DNA of 64,000 bases from Orobanche coerulescens (lineage: Eukaryota > Streptophyta > Magnoliopsida > Lamiales > Orobanchaceae). This document shows positions 11,884 through 24,038 of the stretch, one piece after another. The DNA lies in the NCBI GenBank assembly GCA_033398695.1, contig CM065810.1:142133215-142197214 (forward strand). Reading direction: 5' to 3'. The translations under genes were made by a program, and so were the position numbers. Under the pieces are notes generated by a model that saw only the letters and a program-made list of their open reading frames with translations, was not told the DNA's origin and did no database searches. Position 1 is the stretch's first letter. Each line of letters starts with the position of its first letter.

Positions 11884-13063
11884 TGTTGGCCACTAAGTAT
11901 ACTGGATACAGCTTGGAAAGTGTTTTAAACAACAAGCTGTACTGTTTTAAATCTGAGTGCGTAGCGGAAGTCTTAAATACAGTAAGTTGCTGTGGATACA
12001 GCAACTCGATGTGCAGTGTATACTTAAATAATCACAGTTAAATAAAACAATAAAAGCAGAAGGTAAATAACACAGTATTTAAATGATTTGAGGTAAACCC
12101 CTCTACGTCCACTGATCCTCCACACAGGAGTAAAAATTTTATTATAATTACTGCGTACACAACTACGTAATTATAACAACACTTAATCAATATATCGTTC
12201 ACACAGATTGATATAAAGATCTTAGCTTTCAACCGTTCACACAGATTGGTTTGAACTAACACTTTGACTGGCCTCTTCACAAACAGTTCTGAAGCTTCAT
12301 CTTCTTCGATGCAAGTCCTTCACACACAGTTCAGGAGAAGCAAAGATTACTCAGACCACACAGGGCTGATAAGAGTTGGTTCAAAGATAGAACATGGTTG
12401 AACAATAGCTATGACTTTCTGGGCTATAAGCTGATCATGTGTTGTTCAAGGTTTGAGCACTGTATATCTCTTTATATCTGAATAGCAGAAAGCTTGGGGA
12501 GATATGTTTTGCTCTGAATATTTCTTTGTTAGCTTGATCGATTGTAAGTCGTTCAGAGTTTAGTCTTTCAGATGTTCAGTAGTTGAGTAGTTTTTGATCT
12601 TCAAACTCTGGAGATATATATAGCCTTCTGAAATATATCCGTTTGAAATCTATCCGTTGGGCAAGATTCTGTGACAACAGATATTTGACCGAGATCCGGA
12701 TTTTGCGGGATTTGAAGATCTTCTGACTTACAGTATTTAAATACTTTATCCTTTAGTATTTAAATACTTCTTTATCAACGGGACTTGACTTTTAGCGAAT
12801 ACTGATGATTCCTTCTTGTCCTGTTGAGAGCTGTATGGAAGGTATCACTTTATTGATATTCGAGACAGCTTCCATACTGTGGCTTTGCTGGACTCTTTGC
12901 TGTATGATCAATATACTGTATGGATGAGACTGTGAGAGGTCTTCGATACATGGTTTGATACTTTGATCAGCTATTCGATACAGCTAGAGGTGGTATTCAG
13001 GATTTGGCATATTGTCAAAACATACTGACAATACGATCGATACAGGGTTTTGTTATCCTAACA
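11884..13063. mobile_element. Copia-like solo LTR with 5-bp TSD (ATTAG)
   Basis: The 1180-bp segment begins TGTTGGCC and ends CCTAACA, and is flanked on both sides by ATTAG (11879-11883 and 13064-13068). No internal domain is present, so it is a solo LTR left by LTR-LTR recombination. The TGTTGG/CTAACA ends fit Ty1/copia. A minus-strand TATATATA at 12615-12622 has two perfect AGTATTTAAATACT palindromes on its upstream side (12732-12745 and 12755-12768), which hints at minus orientation. Confidence 0.88.
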
Positions 13064-13171
13064 ATTAGCTTCGAAACGGTATATCATACGCTAAATTCCG
13101 AGATGTATTGATACAAAAACGAAGGATCAAGCCGAAGAAGACCAGAAACCGGAATCAACGCATCAGGCAAT

Positions 13172-13406
13172 TTGGTCGTGTCATAGAACATGGCCGGGTC
13201 TCGTTCCAGTGAAAATTGCACATTCCAGAAGAGTACAACACGACCGTGTCATGGGACACGGCCGAGTCACGATCCAGATTATTTTTCATTTCCAGCACAG
13301 TATGACACGGCCGTGTCCCATGACATGGCCGGGTCCGATGGACAGAGAGTTTTTGCTTTTCCAAGACAGCTCGACACGGGCCGTGTCACAGGACACGGTC
13401 GAGTCA
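13172..13406 (+). promoter_or_regulatory. Palindrome cluster in the Athila LTR U3
   Basis: Four compound units (about 13172, 13238, 13303 and 13372) repeat every 66-69 bp with the same GACACGGCCGTGTC core and GACACGGTCGAGTC partner as the internal cluster at 8016-8320. The cluster ends about 70 bp before the TATA box. Confidence 0.78.
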
Positions 13407-13474
13407 CTTTTCGGTGGAAGTCCTTTTCTTTGACATTTCTGCATGATTTTGAGCCCTTTTCTTGATCCTTTAGC

Positions 13475-13484
13475 TATATAAAAA
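13475..13484 (+). promoter_or_regulatory. Athila LTR TATA box
   Basis: TATATAAAAA in the context AGCTATATAAAAAGG, about 70 bp downstream of the palindrome cluster. It is the expected start of genomic RNA, with initiation near 13505-13515. Confidence 0.7.
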
Positions 13485-14541
13485 GGTGTTGAGACCCTAA
13501 GGAAAAGATATTCAGATTTTGTGTGAGATATTTGGTGGAAAAACACATGATTTAGGGAGAGAAACACCAAAATAGGGAGAAAAGAGAGATTTTCATCATC
13601 TTCTTTGTAATTTCATCTTGAATAAAAATACATTTTATGAGTGAATATTATTCCTTGTACCATTTTGTTGTGAGTTCTTGAAGGAAGATCATCAAACCTT
13701 CATCAGGAATTCGATTTCGGCATTTACAAGGGAAGTTTCTACCATGTTTTGTTTTACAATTTCCATTATTATTGTTGAAATAATCATGAGTAGCTAATCA
13801 TTTCATATGGGTTTTTAGATTGAGCCACACACATGTTATCGATTGATAGTTTCTATTGATTTGCCGGGTAAAGTTTGGGATTGTTCCACTTGTTCGTTCT
13901 TCGCATAAGAACTTTTGATTTAGATCATCAAACCTATTTCATAGTTGTTATTATTATTCAAAATGAGGGTTTTTATCGGTCTTCGCCATCAAACGGTCCG
14001 GTAGAAGTGATTGGAAATGTTCTCGTACTTTTTCACACAATCTTTTAACGATTTACCTCATCAAAAGTAGTCGGTTAATTGATTGTTAGTTAGGGATTCA
14101 TCCCCATCAAAGAAGTATCTCTTATTTTCGAAAAGGTCAATCGTGATTTTTAAAATACCGCCATCAAACGGATTTCTTTTAATCGTGAGCAATCGATAAT
14201 TCCAAACCTTGTTTATTTGAGTATCGGAACTAATAATTGATTACGCGTGTGTCCGGTATTCTAAATTCCCATATCATTCCCATTATTGTAATCTCTCAAT
14301 TATCCGACCATTAATTTGGTGTTTTTAATGCTTAGTTTATTTTAATTTTATGCGTTAGTGATTGTAATCCTATCAAACCAATGATGTATTTTAATTTACT
14401 TTACTTTTGTTCATTCGACTATTTGCCGAACATTATCGAACTTTAAACTGTTTCCAATTCCTCGAGAGATCGACCTGAGAGTTACTTGCCGCTTCCTACA
14501 AAAGCGATTCGTACACTTGCAAGCTTATAATTTGTTCATCA

Positions 14542-14840
14542 ATGCCCCAAATCAAGAATGCAAGAAGTAGAAAATACATTTACAGAATAGTTTGTTCCAA
14601 AACTAAAAGTTTCGTACCTGATGCACCTTTCGCAACATGAAGACATTCTGTATTCCAGTGGCCCAGATTACCTCATCCAAGGTGGGCATCCGTCTTCTTT
14701 GCCACCTTACTCTTTATAGTTATACGAGCCTTCCTCTTACTCTTTTTTATCCGGCCCTCTCACACAAACTGTCCCTTTTTATTTTTCTTCTTATCTTGCA
14801 ACCTCTGAGGCCCACAAGAAATTACACGAGCAGACTCCTT
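14542..14840 (-). pseudogene. Fragment of an old copia gag zinc-knuckle region
   Basis: On the minus strand this segment resembles the gag end and protease start of the copia element at about 41600-41840: shared words include TTGTTCCAAAACTAAAAGTT, CCAGTGGCCCAG and AGACTCCTTCA. It is short and full of stops. It probably belongs to the same ancient copia family as the leader remnant at 62770-64000, in which case the rest of the window nests between two parts of one copia copy. Confidence 0.6.
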
Positions 14841-15174
14841 CACAATCCAGCAACACTACTCCTCATATGAACGAAATATGAGAGTCAAATAACCACACAT
14901 CACGAAATCATAATCCATAAGAGGATTCCGTCAATTAACTCATAATCATACCTGTAACTCGCATCAGACGAGGCACAAACACAAAGAAGGGAGACTTACA
15001 TCCACAGGTCGCACGAAGATGATGATCGCCCCATAATACTAATCACGACCAACAAACTCAGACGACGCGTCGTGACACGACTCAGTCAGACAAAATCCGA
15101 CGAGACAAAACTCAACAAACATCACTAAACCCGACAGCCTAGGTTTCCACAACCTAAGTCTCCGATACCATTTA
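14841..15174 (-). other. 5' leader fragment of a family-A Tekay-like element, with PBS
   Basis: It matches 61824-62156 nearly base for base. At its right end, minus-strand TGGTATCGGAGAC (15158-15170) next to the LTR start is a tRNA-iMet-type primer-binding site (expected TGGTATCAGAGC). The fragment ends abruptly at the CACAATCCAG word in both copies, and no gag is readable. Confidence 0.7.
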
Positions 15175-16768
15175 TGTAACACCCTCAATCCGTTCGAGGA
15201 TATTATACGCCGTAGAACCCTTCCTCAAGGATCTACCAGGCTGGTAAATACATCGAACAACTCAAAAATGCCTTTAAGGCTAAAATGACTCAGTAGACCG
15301 ATTTGGTCTTTCAATAAATACATACAACTCAAACACAATACATGCCCACGCAGGGGTCGACTACAACACACTCCCGTACAACGGGGAAAGAATACCGCAG
15401 CGGAAATAAAAATAAAACTGAACCAATATAACAATGTACGAGTCCTCATATGATTAGTATCGATCATCTTTCATCATCATTCGTGCCGACCCTGTGTTAT
15501 GCTCCCAAACCTGAATGCAAAAACAGACATCCACCCCCCGAATACTCGGGGGTTAGAAAAACTCCACTTTTTTGCTAGTGCAAGAACAAAGTACAAAATA
15601 CGAGCCATACAATTCACATTTCCACGAATAACAATAACCAGGAATCCTCAAAGATCCAAACATACGAAAAGTACTTCCCGAGGCAAGAGTTTGGGTAAAA
15701 TATTCCAAAACCGAAAGATCATAAATAAAGGGGAACAGTTTAAAAATGCCATCGAGAGTTTTAATAGAAAACAACTTAGGATTATCAAATCCTTCTCTTT
15801 CCAAAAATCAACAGGGTCACAGCCCAAAGGTTTTGTTTTCACAATTGAAACCAACAACAATACACAAGGTTAAAACCCACGTCACGCGTCCTCGACGGAC
15901 ATAAAATACACACGCACTCGTGAAGTTTCACTCTTGAATCTAGTGCGAAACCATTGGACTCCCTCCGTGGCCCCGTCAAACCCTCCCGAGGTGAGTAAAC
16001 ACATTCACAAAACATACACACGCACTCGTGAAGTTTCACTCGTGAATCCAGAGTGAAGTCATAGATTCCCCCGAGGCCCCGTCGGACCCTCCCGAGGTGA
16101 GCAAACACATTCACAAAACATACACACGCACTCGTGAAGTTTCACTCGTGAATCTAGAGTGAAGTCATAGATTCCCCCGAGGCCCCGTCGGACCCTCCCG
16201 AGGTGAGCAAACACATTCACAAAACATACACGCACAGGCATCGCCTGGGACCGGGACGCCACCACAAATCCCACCCGAGGCCTCGAAGGACCCTCCCGAG
16301 CTGGCTAGCGAAACAATCATGCACAAATAACATATCACATCAAGGATATCCAAACAATTCACCCAGAGGCATCAAACACTTAGCAAAACACCACGTCAAA
16401 CCATAACACACCGAAAAGAGATAATATACGTACACATGCATTATCAAGCGCAATATCATCACCAAACATATCCAAAGGATTCACGTAGTCACTTACAACC
16501 CACCGAATTTATAACACACACGCGTTTTGAAAGTGAGCCTTTAACGAGGCTAGACGAATCTTTTGAAAACCCATTCAAACAAATAAACAAACATACCAAG
16601 ACGATCACCAATCATCATATCCATGAAACAAGAAATGTATGGACAAGGTACTTGCCTCGAATAAGAACAACGCGGAGAATCGACCGAAGTAGGTTGGCAC
16701 GAACCGACTACGAACCCGCCGACTCCACCGAACGCCAACTCGCAATAATAAACTACGAAGGACAATAA
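15175..16768 (-). repeat. Family-A Tekay-type LTR, left part
   Basis: It begins TGTAACACCCTCAATCCG, a typical Tekay LTR 3' end on the minus strand, and continues at 26387 after element E. The full LTR is about 3060 bp and is homologous to solo LTR H (57161-60074). Three imperfect repeats of about 107 bp (15907-16230) each hold a CCCGTCGGACCCTCCCGAGG module, with a fourth variant at about 16260-16304. Nothing here is coding. Confidence 0.88.
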
Positions 16769-17670
16769 TGTAACACCCCCGATATATTCAGGAATATTAC
16801 AGCGCCGTAAATCCTTTACATAAGAATTTACAAGGCTGATTAAAAGAAAAGACAATAACAGATACCGCTTTATGAAATTGCTGAAGTAAAATACAACCGT
16901 CTGGTTCAAAACCGAAATACAAATATCCAATGAAGAGTTATTATTACATCACTAAAATCCAAACATTATAAACGGACGACGTACTCGAGTACTTATTGAA
17001 ATAACCAACAAACAACAGATAAGAAACCCTAGGAACATCACTCTGCACCCTCGTCGTCATGCATCTCCAGTGGTTGTTTCCCCGCTCTCCTAGATCCTGA
17101 ACATACACAAATGTTCACCCCCGAAGGGGTTAGCACAACGATGCTAGTACAAGTACAATAATCATACAACAGTGATATAATCAACAATTATATCATAACA
17201 AGTTTCTCCAACGAGAATATCCACAACACATATCATAACAGTATCAACATACTGATGGTATTCCAACGATCCAGCGCACACAGCTATAGATTCCCATGAT
17301 GATCCCGTCGAACCAACACATGGTGGAACTACCTGTCCAACGATCCAGCGCACACAGCTATAGATTCCCATGATGATTCCCGTCGGATCAACGCATGGTG
17401 GACATATATTCACAACATATATACACGATACAATCACATCATAATTGTCATAATATAAACAATTCCAATTAGAGTACTTGCCTCGGTTCGTTGACAAGAA
17501 TAAACTTCCACGAATATCAAAATACTCGAAGGTCGTCCCCTTCGATCAATCACGTGTTAAGCTCGAACCTTAACAAAACAAATAGCACAGAATTCATTTC
17601 ATGTTGAATGAACGTCTAACAATTCAACAATTTGGTAGGAAGTCCTTAATATGCAATCTGCCTGGACATC

Positions 17671-17887
17671 TTAACGCACGCTACGCATCCTATGTAGCGT
17701 ACGTTAATGCTACTCGTTAGCGCACGCAATACACACAGCCTAGCGTACGCTAACCATGCACGGTCAGTACCTCACTGATCAGCCGACTGACTCGCCTGAT
17801 GACTTAGCGCACGCTAAGTTGCAAATGTGGCGTACGCTAAACATACTCGATAGCGCACGTTAATTCACGTAGCTTAGCGCACGCTAA
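17671..17887 (-). promoter_or_regulatory. Palindrome cluster 2 of LTR E, downstream of TATA
   Basis: Eight copies of TTAGCG-NN-CGCTAA or near variants occur here (e.g. TTAGCGCACGCTAA at 17804 and 17874, TAGCGTACGCTAA at 17741). The arms are inverted and the 2-bp centre is usually CA or TA. In minus orientation the cluster lies about 830-1040 bp after the TATA box, in the transcribed part. Confidence 0.7.
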
Positions 17888-18710
17888 TAGTGCATGGCAG
17901 TTCACTGGAGGGCAGCAGATTATATACATGGTGATGAAGTAAGCGAATCCCTCAGTGATTTGATGTTTGTTATCCGACTTCATGTTATGATCATAACCCT
18001 TATGAATGATCTCAAGGATAATAACAACTTCAAGATGCAAGTATACGTATAATCATTATAACACCATAATCCATCTTGATTACAATTCTCATGCGAAGTT
18101 GGTGATCTTCGGTTGATGTATTAGATTCTACTATCATTATACATATTCAGACTTCATCTTGAGGTGAACTAACAATTCCAACTTATACGAAAGAATATTT
18201 CCTAAGATGATTCTTCCTTTAAGTTCTTATAATATCACCTCCAATTCATGATCACAAAGATAAAATAAATCATACGGATTGTTAACTTCAGAATGTTTCT
18301 CTCATCATTTGAAGTACTAGGATTCCGACTTCAAGGTTCCAACAATAATATCGTAATTGTAGACATTCCAATCTTCTAAACATGATGTTGTTGAATAATT
18401 CACTAATGAAATTCAATATCTCGTTAACATGATCATCTTATCCCTTGGAATCCAAAACTAAGACTGGTGATAGGTTGAACATACCTTAATATGCCGAAAT
18501 CACTGAACCACAAGGTAGAATCCGACTCCAGTTGGTTATGTGCCACTCCAAGGTGTTACTTCTCTTCAATGATCACTCACAAGTGATAACCAATGTTCAA
18601 GGATCACTAATATACGTTCTAAGTGTGTTAAAGGTATGATTAAAGCTCTCTGGCCTCTCAAGGATGAAGAATGGGCGAAAGAAATGAAAGCCAAAACGGG
18701 TTGTTGTCCC

Positions 18711-18962
18711 ATTTATAATATTCTGCATTATTAGCTAATTAGCGCACGCTACCATACATAGTTAGCGCGCGCTAATGAGCGTTGACTCCGAATCTGTCCA
18801 GGTTCGTCCGCGGGAATCTCATCCAGACCCATGTCCCGGCTCGCGCATGTGCTAGCCACCTACCTCAATAATTCAGTGTCTAGCGCACGCAACTCCTATA
18901 CGTAGCGTGCGCTAATAACAACCGATAGCGCGCGTTAAGCTACATTCTTAGCGTGCGCTATC
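18711..18962 (-). promoter_or_regulatory. Promoter of LTR E: palindrome cluster plus TATA box
   Basis: Six copies of the TTAGCG-NN-CGCTAA palindrome (18738-18962; e.g. TTAGCGCGCGCTAA at 18762) lie directly upstream, on the minus strand, of TATAAAT at 18711-18717. The copy in the 5' LTR is at 26004-26226 with TATAAAT at 25977-25983. Confidence 0.72.
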
Positions 18963-19150
18963 ACGAGTTTGCATGAGAAAATTTGCATGATGTTATACTC
19001 AAGTATAAGGATGCCAATGCAAGAAATATCATACTCCAATAATCAAAACCACAAATCCGAATAATACAGGGTTCGAATACAGGTAAAATACACAGTAATA
19101 AATCCGGATATTACATACTCTCCTACTAAAAAGGAGTTTTGTCCTGAAAC

Positions 19151-21763
19151 TCAAGACGAAAATAACTTAGGATATCTGGACTTCATGCCATCTTCAGTTT
19201 CCCATGTGGCTTCTTCCACTCCATGGCGTGACCATTGAACTTTGACCAAAAAGATTGGTTTGTTCCTCAACTGCTTAACTCGACTCTCGAGTATCTTGAC
19301 CGGTCTTTCTTCAAACGTCCCATCCTGCGCGACTTCGATCTCGCCGAAATCAATGATATGACTGGGATCTGGTATATACCTCCGTAACTGGGATACGTGG
19401 AACACGCTATGAACATGGCACAATGACGGCGGCAATGCCAATCTGTATGCTAACTCTCCAACTCTCTCAAGGATCTCAAATGGTCCGATATATCTCGGAC
19501 TCAGCTTTCCTTTCCTTCCGAAACGAAAGATTCCTCGAGTAGGAGAAACCTTCAAAAGCACGTGGTCTCCAGTACTGAACTCCAATGGGCGACGACGTAC
19601 GTCTGCGTAAGATTTCTGGTGACTCTGGGCGGTCAACAGCCTTTCACGAATCAAGGCTATCTTCTCTCGAGTCTGCACGATCAACTCGGGTTCTGTTCCG
19701 ATCAAGTCTGATGAATCATCCCAGCATAGGGGCGGTCTACATCTCCTCCCATATAATGCCTCAAACGGTGCCATCTTAATGGAAGCATGCCAACTATTGT
19801 TGTAGGTAAATTCAATCAATGGTAGGTGAATTTCCCAATCGTTTGACCAATCTAAGGCACAAGCCCTCAGCATATCCTCCACCGTTTGAATGGTCCTCTC
19901 GGATTGTCCATCAGTCTGCGGGTGATAAGCTGTACTGAAGTTCAATTCGGTCCCCAAGGCCTTATGAACTGCTTTCCAAAAGTGAGACACAAAACGGCCG
20001 TCTGGATCAGAAACAATGGTCTTCGGTGTACCATGCAATCGAACTATCTCCGAAATAAATACTCGTGCCAATTTCTCTGGTCCCCACGTATCCTTAATGC
20101 CTAGGAAATGAGCTGATTTGGTTAAACGATCAACTATTACCCAAATCACATTCATTCCTGTCCTGGTTCTCGGCATATTAGTGATAAAGTCCATTGATAT
20201 GTCCTCCCACTTCCATTCAGGAATTGGAAGCGGCTTCAACATTCCGGCAGGCCGTTGATGCTCGATCTTAACCTGCTGACAAGTCAAGCATTTCGAAACA
20301 TAGTCCGCTACATCTTTCTTCATGTTTCCCCACCAGAAATTCTGCTTCAAGTCCTTATACATTTTACTGGTGCCCGGGTGGATAGAATAGGGCGAACTGT
20401 GAGCTTCCTTCATAATCGTCTGTTTCAGAACATTGATATCGGGAACGCAGAGTCGGTTCTGAAATCTCAAAACTCCATCATCATGGATTACGAATCCGGG
20501 GGCCTTCCCCTTGATCACTTCGTCACGTAACCGAATCATCAGAGGATCATCCGCCTGTCTAGATTTGATTTCTTCGGTTAATGACGAAGTTAATTCCATT
20601 ACGCACAGTTGCCCTTGGACTCTTTGTAACCACACTTCAATTCCTTCTCGAATCATCTCTCGTTGAAGGCTAGGTTGGGAGGTCAGCATTTCTGGTATCT
20701 GGACAGAAACAGGCTCGCGGCTGAGTGCATCGGCTACTACATTCGCTTTGCCTGGATGATACAAAATCTCCAAGTCATAGTCCTTAATCAACTCTAACCA
20801 TCTTCTTTGCCGCATGTTCAATTCCTTATGACTGAAGATGTATTTGAGACTCTTGTGATCCGTAAAGATCTGACAGTGAGTCCCGTACAGATAATGCCTC
20901 CAGATCTTCAAAGCAAAAACCACTGCCGCTAGCTCCAAATCATGTGTTGGGTAATTCACTTCATAAGGTTTCAGCTGTCGTGACGCATAAGCGATCACCT
21001 TATCATTCTGCATCAATACGCACCCAAGTCCTTGGTTCGAAGCATCACTGTAAACTATGAATCCTCCAGTCCCCTCTGGAAGTGATAGAATCAGTGCCGT
21101 CGTCAATCTCTTCTTCAATTCATCAAAACTAGTCTGACACAACTCGTTCCACTCAAACTTTTGAGTTTTCTGCAGGAGTCGAGTAAGTGGGCGGGAGATT
21201 TTAGAAAATCCTTCCACGAATCGATGATAATATCCAGCAAGTCCTAAGAAGCTTCGGACTTCTTTCACGTTCTTTGGAGGCTTCCAATCCATAATTGCTT
21301 CGATCTTCTGAGGATCTACTCGGACTCCTTCTGCTGATACCACATGACCGAGGAACATTACTTCCTTTAGCCAGAATTCACACTTAGAGAGTTTGGCGTA
21401 CATTTGCTCTCTTCTCAAAAGTTCTAATACAATCCACAAATGCTGTGCATGCTCTTCGGGGTTCTTAGAATACACCAGAATGTCATCAATGAACACGACC
21501 AAAAATTTATCCAGGTATTCGATGAACACTCGGTTCATCAACTGCATGAATACAGCAGGTGCATTAGTGAGACCAAATGGCATCACTACAAATTCATAGT
21601 GTCCGTAGCGAGTTCTGAATGCTGACTTTGGAACATCAGATTCCTTAATCCTCAACTGATGGTATCCTGATCTCAGATCAATTTTAGAAAATACTGTTGC
21701 CCCTTGCAACTGGTCAAACAAATCATCAATCCGTGGCAACGGATACTTGTTCTTAATCGTCAT
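19151..21763 (-). pseudogene. Element E pol: RT, RNase H, integrase and chromodomain
   Basis: A continuous 870-codon stretch. The RT palm has FIDDILVYS (catalytic Asp-Asp at residues 93-94). RNase H starts near VYSDASNQG (Asp about 240). The integrase zinc region (HPGTSKM ... CLTCQQ) is about 455-500. The core has DISMDFI, then VSDPDGRF (Pro where relatives have Arg) and TDGQSERT. The C-terminus (about 815-870, [15 protein letters not shown]) is a chromodomain, which in this lineage directs integration to heterochromatin. The RT N-terminus is missing from this frame because of lesions at 21764-22030, so the frame is part of a broken polyprotein. Confidence 0.9.
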
Positions 21764-22624
21764 CTTGTTCAGCTCTCGATAGTCAATACATAGTCGAAGC
21801 GATCCATCCTTCTTTCGACAAAAGAATCGGCGCTCCTGTGGTGAAACGCTTCCGAATATAGCCTTTGTCCAAGAACTCCTCCAGCTTGCTTCTTCGATTC
21901 ATACATTTCAAGAGGTGCCATACGATACGGCGCCTTACAAACCGGTGTAGCTCCGGTTCCACCAATAGTGAATTCTACGTCCTGGCCGTGGAGGTAGTCC
22001 AGGTAACTCGTCAGGAAATACATCTGGAAATTCGTTCACAATAGGAATGCATGAAAGTTCCACAATTTCATCTTCTCTCTTCATTGCATAGCACCAATAC
22101 CCTGTACAGCCCTGTTTCAACAATCTGACAGCTTTCATCGCTTTGATCAATTTTCCTGAGCTGCCCGGTTTCCATCCCTCGAACAAAATTTCGGAACCGT
22201 CGTCAGCGATCAGCAAGATATTCCTCCTTTGGTAGTTTACAATTGCTCCATATCGATTAAGCCAATCGTCTCCGAGTATCAGGTCATCTCCTTGCATTTC
22301 TATCACGATCAGATTTGAGAGCCACTCTCTGCCTCCAAATGATACAGGGAAATTTCTAGCTTGTAAGTTTCCGACAATCCTCTCTCCACTCGGTAAACCA
22401 ACAACATAAGGTTCACAAGTATGAAAACCGGAAATATTCAAACGATTTACACAAGACAAAGATCTAAAAGAATGCGTAGCTCCTGTATCGAATAAAACGC
22501 TAACTAGCTGGGAAAGGATCTGGACAGTACCTGATGCGACAGCAGCATCCTGATCGTCTGTCCTCCTTATCTCATACAGACGTGGGGGAACTGATCCGAC
22601 ACTCGATGTCCCTTTCGGTCCCAT
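21764..22624 (-). pseudogene. Element E protease and RT start, frameshifted
   Basis: The protease segment (21935-22624) carries VLFDTGATHSF, the aspartic protease Asp-Thr-Gly signature, and ends at PDELPGLPP. Beyond that, the link to RT ([11 protein letters not shown]) lies in another frame (21769-22023). The upstream edge overlaps the gag frame by 58 bp in a different phase. In element F gag and protease are one frame, so this is a secondary frameshift. Confidence 0.85.
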
Positions 22625-23806
22625 TGTCCTCTGCCTCGTCCGCGGCCAAAGTTTTGAGGCATCTGAACACTTTGCTGCGTCTGTTGGATACTAGCTTCCT
22701 TCTGAACTGGCTGTGATGAAAGGGTTCCATTGTATTTGGTGGCGTCCTTGCAAAACATCGCACGGTGCCCTTCCTGTCTGCAGTCAAAACATGTAACTGG
22801 GGTGCGCAAACAATCGCGCCAAAGGTGGCCTGGGCGACCACAATTAAAGCACTTCCTAGCTGTATCCGTCGTGGCTGACACTGTTCCGTAATTCTTTCCG
22901 CTGTTAGATGGGTGCGGAGGTTTCTTGAAAGAAAAAAAAGACTGGGCCTTGCAGGGCCCACTGCTCTTGTGCTCTGTAAAAGTACCAAAGACTTTCTGTT
23001 TCTTCGACTCCATAAACTTCTCCATTGCTGCTTCTTTTATTTCGTACGCCAACGCCTTATCCTGGTATTGGCGGAGAGTGGTACATTCAAAATCGGACAT
23101 GTACCTCTGGATTTCTGGTTTCATTCTCATTTCACAATGAATCATCATCTCCGCATCTGTTCTAACCAGATGTCGAACAAATGCTAATTGCTGGTTAAAC
23201 GTCTTAATCGTCTGGGATACGGGTTCATCTGATGGCTGAGCGGAGAAAAATTCTCGAATTTTGGCTTCCCTCACAGGACGAGGGCAATACTGAGCTTCCA
23301 TCATCATTTTAAATTCCGTCCAATCGGCATCATGATTTTCAGGTCGGATAGCTTCCCACCACTCGGATGCTTCCCCTATCAGAAAGTATTGGGCAATAGG
23401 AGCTCTCCTGTCATCCGGGCAATTAATTCCAGCAAAAAATTTCTCCAGTTCCTTCAACCAATGGTCCCAAGTGGAAGTCTCGGAAAAGCCGTCAAATTTG
23501 GGTGGTTGCATCTTTGCCACCTCTTGTAACCATCGGTCACCTCGATTTCCCATTTCTGGAATCTTTCCATCTCCCTGCTGAATTCCTGCCGCCACTTACA
23601 TTCAGTCCACGACCTGAGCGAACTGAGTCATCTGGTTCACAACTTGACGAAGGATTTCTGGTACACCAGGTTCCGGTTCGTTATTGATGGATTGTTGCGG
23701 CTCGCCTGAGCTATGACTAGCCTGATTAGAAGGCGACACCTCCCTTTCAGCATTCCTTCGTCCAAGGCCCACGACCGCGACCACGCCCACGTCCGCCTCT
23801 CAACAT
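22567..23806 (-). pseudogene. Element E gag with two zinc knuckles
   Basis: The likely ATG is at 23806 (MLRGGRGRGRGRG), but the frame breaks within about 20 codons and again near 23600. The main open part (22567-23595, 342 codons) has the capsid segment (PPKFDGFSETSTWDHWLKEL ... EASEWWEA) and two CX2CX4HX4C knuckles, CFNCGRPGHLWRDC and CFDCRQEGHRAMFC, that would bind element RNA. Confidence 0.85.
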
Positions 23807-24020
23807 ATCAGAAGCACAAGTACTTAATATACAGAAACAACATTGTTCCAATGTTCAAGTATAAAAAGTACAACATGTAAAGAACGAGATAGAGTTTAGG
23901 AACTTACAACCACCGTCGCATGAAGACGTAGGCGATAAAGTTGATGGCATTCACTACCGGGTTACCTCGAAAGACATAAATGACCCCTATTTTAACCCAA
24001 CAAACAAGATATCCACAATA

Positions 24021-24034
24021 TTAGCTCGATACCA
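24021..24034 (-). other. Primer-binding site of element E (tRNA-iMet type)
   Basis: Minus-strand TGGTATCGAGCTAA, a few bases inside the 5' LTR end (24039). It matches the initiator-methionine tRNA 3' end with one base missing (TGGTATCAGAGC expected). Confidence 0.75.
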
Positions 24035-24038
24035 TATT

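Larger units (their letters stand above)
1..14541 (+). mobile_element. Athila-type Ty3/gypsy retrotransposon, 5' end cut by the window
   Basis: In order the element shows: the last 881 bp of the 5' LTR, a tRNA-Asp-type primer-binding site, gag, protease (duplicated), RT, RNase H, integrase, an extra ORF downstream of pol, a polypurine tract and a 3' LTR. LTR positions 1-881 match 13663-14541. The long non-coding stretch after pol, the extra ORF and the PBS type are typical of the Athila lineage. Every coding segment is broken by stop codons or frameshifts, so it is a dead copy. The 3' flank (ATGCC at 14542) would be the TSD, but the matching left flank lies outside the window. Confidence 0.93.
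11579..14541 (+). repeat. 3' LTR of the Athila element, interrupted by a solo LTR
   Basis: The LTR starts TGATGAGTCG right after the polypurine tract and ends TTCATCA. Removing the inserted solo LTR and one copy of its TSD leaves about 1778 bp, a normal Athila LTR size. The U3 palindrome cluster (13172-13406) and TATA box (13475-13484) lie after the insertion. The last 880 bp match the start of the window. Confidence 0.9.
16769..19115 (-). repeat. 3' LTR of element E
   Basis: TGTAACACCCCC ... GGATATTACA on the plus strand. A direct repeat of about 73 bp (about 17266-17405) holds two copies of the CCCGTCG module. Two palindrome clusters lie at 17671-17887 and 18738-18962. The minus-strand TATA box (TATAAAT, 18711-18717) lies between them. 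The polypurine tract is the minus-strand AGTAGGAGAGTA at 19116-19127. Confidence 0.92.

Noticed and set aside
15499..15873. 124-codon plus-strand ORF in the family-A LTR
   Set aside because: The homologous part of LTR H does not keep this frame as a recognisable protein, and it lies in transcribed LTR leader on the other strand.
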